A stretch of DNA of 8,631 bases, taken from Verrucomicrobiota bacterium. GTDB lineage: Bacteria; Verrucomicrobiota; Verrucomicrobiia; Limisphaerales; JACRJZ01. Below, piece by piece: positions 6,262 through 8,631 of this stretch. The notes beneath the pieces were generated by a model that was given only the letters and a program-made list of their open reading frames with translations, did no database searches and was not told the origin of the DNA. Both the position numbers and the translations under genes were made by a program. Every line of letters starts with the position of its first letter. Positions within the stretch are counted from its first letter, which is position 1. The stretch is from assembly GCA_022711695.1 (NCBI GenBank), contig JAKLEJ010000125.1, forward strand, positions 1 to 8,631, written 5' to 3'.

Positions 6262-6516
6262 CTACTTGCAGCAAGTGGCGCCGGCCGATTGCGCGCCGCC
6301 GGACAGTGTCGCTCCCGGCTCCACCTGGGGCAGCAGCTTGTTCTGATAGTTGAAGACCAGTGAATCCGAGAATTCCATGTTCGGCTTGGCGGTCAGGCCC
6401 GCCTGCCCGGGCTTGACCTGCGCGCAGCCGGCAAAGGCCAGCCCCGCCGCCAGCGCAGGCCATCCTCTCCATCGGAGAAACGCGAACGAAGTCGAAATCT
6501 TGGAACAAAGGGTCAT
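6262..6516 (-). CDS. Small DUF4266-like lipoprotein
   Basis: This 84-residue product has a lipoprotein signal peptide: a basic FLRWRGW segment, a hydrophobic core (about 20-30) and the lipobox FAGC with the lipidated cysteine at 31. The mature part is only 54 residues. It starts CAQVKPGQAGLTAKPNMEF, which matches my memory of the DUF4266 family ('KPWxRGxLAxPxM'), and ends in a Gly/Ala-rich stretch and TCCK, comparable with the cysteine-rich ends of that family. DUF4266 has no known function but is often next to an outer-membrane protein, thioredoxin-like proteins and ApbE flavin transferases; only the barrel partner is seen here. The reading frame is open further upstream to 6795, but ATG 6516 gives a sensible signal peptide. 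The n-region of about 19 residues is slightly long. No Shine-Dalgarno precedes it. Confidence 0.78.
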   Translation of the reverse strand: MTLCSKISTSFAFLRWRGWPALAAGLAFAGCAQVKPGQAGLTAKPNMEFSDSLVFNYQNKLLPQVEPGATLSGGAQSAGATCCK

Positions 6517-6570
6517 GCGATGTGGAAGAGGGAGGGTCGCTAGGGAGTCGCCTGAATGCAGTGCCCACTT

Positions 6571-6631
6571 CCCCTCAACCGCCCTTCGGGCGCCCTCTCC
6601 CCATCGGATGGGGAGAGGGAAGGGTGAGGGG
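6571..6631. repeat. REP-like palindromic element
   Basis: The centre is a perfect 13-base inverted repeat, CCCTCTCCCCATC (6593-6605) and GATGGGGAGAGGG (6607-6619), with one base between. Outside it CCCCTCA (6571-6577) pairs with TGAGGGG (6625-6631), and a small side hairpin GCCC-TTC-GGGC lies at 6581-6591. This nested, purine/pyrimidine-skewed design resembles dispersed intergenic palindromes rather than a terminator, as neither strand has a T-run after the stem. I recall similar CTCTCCCC/GGGGAGAG elements between genes in many GC-rich bacteria. Copy number cannot be judged from one window, where it occurs once. Confidence 0.6.
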
Positions 6632-6769
6632 TCAGTGTCGTGTATCCCACAGACTGCGGAGTCAATGGCGCAGCGTGCCCCGGCCAGGGTCGGCGCGGAG
6701 CGCCACCCCTGCCCTGCTGCCGGCCGAAACGCTGGCGGTATGGTCTTCGTATTCAAGTCCTGAATGTCC

Positions 6770-6786
6770 GGGCGTTTCTCACGCCC
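6770..6786. other. Intergenic hairpin
   Basis: GGGCGT (6770-6775), five loop bases and ACGCCC (6781-6786) form a perfect six-pair stem. On the minus strand the loop reads GAGAA. It lies about 90 bases downstream of the stop of the leftward gene ending at 6876 and has no following U-run. It may be a 3' mRNA-stabilising structure or part of the repeat-rich gap. Confidence 0.35.
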
Positions 6787-6801
6787 CCTCAGCATCTACA
6801 C

Positions 6802-6822
6802 CGCGGGTCCGAAAAACCCGCG
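6802..6822. other. Intergenic hairpin downstream of the right-hand oxidoreductase gene
   Basis: CGCGGGT (6802-6808), a seven-base loop and ACCCGCG (6816-6822) form a perfect seven-pair stem about 54 bases past the stop of the leftward gene ending at 6876. On the minus strand the loop holds the TTTT, and GTGTAG follows the stem, so it lacks the U-run of an intrinsic terminator. It could still be a weak terminator or a 3' end structure. Confidence 0.35.
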
Positions 6823-6875
6823 ACGGTTCTTGCGCGGCGCCTGCGGCAGTCGCCGACGCCGAACCCACTGTAGCA

Positions 6876-8033
6876 TCACGTGCCCAGGTTGCGACCCAGG
6901 GTGATTTCGTTGCTCGCAAAATTTTCGATGCTCCGAGTCTTCTCGTGGAAGTGACGGGCATGATCGAGGATACCCTGGCGCGTGTAGAAGGGAGCCGAGG
7001 GCGGCAGGGGCAGCGTGACTTTGGCGCCCAGGTGACTGGACTGGTAGATGGCGCTGATCAGCTCGATGGTCCGGCGGCCCTGCGCGCCATCCACCAACAG
7101 CGGCTCGCGCCCCGCGATGGCGGCGACAAAGTTGGCGACCTGGCCGGCATGCCCCTCCCTCTCCACCGCCGGCAACCGCTCGTAGAGAGCCTGGAGCTCC
7201 GCCGCCACCGCCGGGGCCTCCTCGGGAAAGCCGTTCTCCTTCTGCGTGGTCGCCTTGACCTGCCAGGGAACGGCCACCTTGGCGCGCTCCGCCTGGAAGA
7301 CCAGTTGCTGTTCCTCGCCGTGATGAGCCAGCGAGGCGGTGATCTGCCCGAGTGCGCCATTGGCGAAGACCAGCGCGGCCGCGGCAAAATCCTCGACCTC
7401 CGAGTTGGGATGGCACAAGTTGGCGCTCACCGCGATCACCTCCGAGGGCATGCCCATCATCCACAGGAAGAGGTCGATTTGGTGGACGGCATGGTTCATG
7501 ACGCAGCCGCCGCCCTCCTTGGCCCAGGTGCCCCGCCACCAAAGATCGTAGTAATTGCTCCCGCGCCACCAGAACGAATCCACCTGCGCGTGCAGCACCC
7601 GGCCCGCCAAACCCGATTCCAGGATTCGTTTCAGCTTCATCATCGGCGTCTTGAAGCGGGTCTGCGCCACCACCGACAGCAGGCTTCCGGTGGCCTGCGC
7701 CGCCTCGAGCATCTCGTCGCACTCCTGGAGGCTGGTGGCCATGGGTTTCTCCACCAGCACGTGTTTGCCGGCCCGCAGCAGCGCCGCCGCCGCCGGAGCG
7801 TGTTCGAACGGCGGCAGGCACACCGACGCCGCGTCGAACTTCGCGCCCCCGATCAACTCGGCGACATCCTTGAAAACCGCGGCCGACAACCCGTGCCGGG
7901 CGGCCTTTTCGCGGGCCTTGTCCGGGAAGAGATCGACCAGGGCGACGATCCGGCAGGCGTCCTGAAGGCCCAGATACGCCTGGATATGGCTGTCGGCGAT
8001 GGCGCCGGCGCCCAAAATGGCAATGTCGAGCAT
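6876..8033 (-). CDS. Gfo/Idh/MocA-family oxidoreductase (canonical)
   Basis: This 385-residue cytoplasmic NAD(P)-dependent dehydrogenase is a standard Gfo/Idh/MocA protein. The Rossmann half has AILGAGAIADSHIQAY (GxGxxA-type loop at 8-13), an acidic residue in LVDLFPDKA at the end of beta-2 for ribose binding, and the catalytic EKP at 95-97 in HVLVEKPMATS. The C-terminal half has the family pattern WWRGSNYYDLWWRGTW, then EGGGCVMNHAVHQIDLFLW (173-191), where H184 is the conserved active-site histidine. A C-terminal extension of about 35 residues (FYTRQGILDHARHFHEKT and on) goes beyond the core fold. The ATG at 8033 sits right at the first strand, as expected. It begins 18 bases after the UroD-family gene in the same direction, so the two are probably one operon. 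The leader is C-rich with no Shine-Dalgarno. Likely substrates are sugars or polyols; the specific one is unknown. Confidence 0.93.
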   Translation of the reverse strand: MLDIAILGAGAIADSHIQAYLGLQDACRIVALVDLFPDKAREKAARHGLSAAVFKDVAELIGGAKFDAASVCLPPFEHAPAAAALLRAGKHVLVEKPMATSLQECDEMLEAAQATGSLLSVVAQTRFKTPMMKLKRILESGLAGRVLHAQVDSFWWRGSNYYDLWWRGTWAKEGGGCVMNHAVHQIDLFLWMMGMPSEVIAVSANLCHPNSEVEDFAAAALVFANGALGQITASLAHHGEEQQLVFQAERAKVAVPWQVKATTQKENGFPEEAPAVAAELQALYERLPAVEREGHAGQVANFVAAIAGREPLLVDGAQGRRTIELISAIYQSSHLGAKVTLPLPPSAPFYTRQGILDHARHFHEKTRSIENFASNEITLGRNLGT

Positions 8034-8051
8034 GGGGGTGGATTCAAGCGT

Positions 8052-8631
8052 TCAGGCCTGCTGGAACTGCGCCGCCGCCCGGGCCAGCGCGTGAAGGTTT
8101 GCGCCGGGCGTGCCGGGCGAGACGCCCCCGCCCGCCGACAGAAGCAGCCCGCGGGGGCCGTGGGCGCGCAGGCATTCGGCGGCCGCCGCCTCGGTCTGGG
8201 CGGGCGTGCCCTGGGCCAGCACCTCCAGCGGCGCCACGTTGCCCATCAGGCAGACCCCCGGCCCCGCCAGCTCCCGGACCTTCGCGATCGGCTGGAGATG
8301 CGTGAAGTTGAAGATGTGGATGCCCAGGTCCCCCATGTGGCGGTACGGCGTCACATTGTCGGTGTCGTTGTGGAAAATCTTCACCGAGCGTGGGAACGCG
8401 TCGAAGATCTCCTTCAGGTACGGATGGGCGAACTCGAGATAGTCTTTCGGAGACAGGAACCCGGCGATATCGTCCAAAACCAGGATGCCCTCCACGCCCT
8501 GGAGCGCTGCCGCCTGCGCCTCGAGCCAGTTCCGCACCAGCGTGGTGGTCACCCGCAGCAGCCGGTGGGTCTCGGCGCCGTTGAGCTTGAGCCCGAGCAG
8601 GAATTCCGTCACGCCCATCAGGTGCGAGGCG
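8052..8631 (-). CDS. UroD/MtaA-family protein, C-terminal part (cut by window edge)
   Basis: The last 192 codons are visible; the frame stays open to the right edge (reading ASHL before the first internal Met at 8618), so the gene starts outside the window. Full-length relatives have about 340-370 residues, so nearly half is missing. Family marks are LVLDDIAGFLSPKDYLEFAHPYLKEIFDAF split across 8388-8477, then KIFHNDTDN, DLGIHIFNF, LMGNVAPLEVLAQGTP and a terminal SAGGGVSPGTPGANLHAL. These match the TIM-barrel superfamily of uroporphyrinogen decarboxylases and corrinoid methyltransferases. The FHNDT stretch lacks the HxC zinc motif of MtaA-type methyltransferases, and nothing points to haem synthesis. 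Its neighbour is a sugar-type oxidoreductase, so it more likely belongs to the catabolic UroD-like group found in such clusters. The reaction is not predictable from this fragment. Confidence 0.88.
   Translation of the reverse strand, partial: ASHLMGVTEFLLGLKLNGAETHRLLRVTTTLVRNWLEAQAAALQGVEGILVLDDIAGFLSPKDYLEFAHPYLKEIFDAFPRSVKIFHNDTDNVTPYRHMGDLGIHIFNFTHLQPIAKVRELAGPGVCLMGNVAPLEVLAQGTPAQTEAAAAECLRAHGPRGLLLSAGGGVSPGTPGANLHALARAAAQFQQA

Larger units (their letters stand above)
6517..6875. other. Long intergenic region rich in inverted repeats
   Basis: This 359-base gap between two leftward genes has no convincing gene; open frames crossing it lack starts, domains and normal composition. It holds at least four inverted repeats: the large palindrome at 6571-6631, an imperfect GC-rich fold around 6680-6726 with core GGCGC/GCGCC (6692-6704), GGGCGT/ACGCCC (6770-6786) and CGCGGGT/ACCCGCG (6802-6822). 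It must also contain the promoter of the DUF4266-like operon, but I could not identify a good one. The stems are not followed by U-runs on the minus strand, so no clear terminator of the gene ending at 6876 is seen. Confidence 0.5.

Noticed and set aside
6639..6665. Promoter for the DUF4266-like operon: TTGACT (6660-6665) and TACACG (6639-6644) on the minus strand
   Set aside because: The -35 is good (5 of 6), but the spacer is only 15 bases and the -10 matches at 3 of 6, so it is not supported well enough to list.
6640..6873. Small plus-strand open frame of 77 codons in the repeat-rich gap
   Set aside because: It overlaps several inverted repeats, has no ribosome-binding site or domain, and its Arg/Pro/Cys-rich composition fits non-coding GC-rich DNA.
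1..8631. CRISPR array, tRNA or rRNA gene, insertion sequence or prophage
   Set aside because: No regularly spaced repeats, cloverleaf-type sequences, rRNA signatures, transposase or phage proteins were seen on either strand.

Overview
The window is GC-rich and tightly coded, and reads as chromosomal DNA of an uncultured or little-studied Gram-negative bacterium. Outer-membrane beta-barrels, a lipoprotein and periplasmic signal peptides support a diderm envelope. The gene mix (ECF sigma/anti-sigma pair, DUF6268-like and DUF4266-like envelope proteins, two Gfo/Idh/MocA oxidoreductases and a UroD-family protein) together with weak or absent Shine-Dalgarno sequences suggests the Planctomycetota-Verrucomicrobiota group, most likely Verrucomicrobiota. 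That placement is inference; no rRNA or taxonomic marker is present.

Layout. A leftward gene (145-1113) encodes a DUF6268-like outer-membrane barrel. Divergent from it, a rightward three-gene operon (about 1362-3804) encodes an ECF sigma factor, its zinc-finger membrane anti-sigma factor (ATGA overlap) and an unrecognised secreted coiled-coil protein. A good ECF-type promoter (GAACC-N16-CGTA at 1341-1365) sits ahead of the sigma gene, so the operon is probably autoregulated. All remaining genes run leftward: a divergent Gfo/Idh/MocA oxidoreductase (3841-4920, possibly leaderless); an envelope pair of a DUF4266-like lipoprotein (6262-6516) and an unrecognised beta-barrel (5068-6255); a canonical Gfo/Idh/MocA oxidoreductase (6876-8033); and, upstream of it, the C-terminal half of a UroD/MtaA-like protein cut by the right edge (8052-8631). 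The only long gap (6517-6875) is full of inverted repeats, including a 13-bp perfect palindrome that resembles a dispersed repeat element.

How they work together. The sigma/anti-sigma/secreted-protein operon looks like an envelope-signal switch in which the third protein is the candidate sensor or effector. The UroD-like and oxidoreductase genes at the right end look like part of a sugar or polyol catabolic cluster. The DUF4266-like/barrel pair is an envelope module of unknown function. No mobile element, CRISPR array, tRNA or rRNA gene was seen. The best candidates for something undescribed are the secreted third gene of the sigma operon and the lipoprotein-barrel pair.
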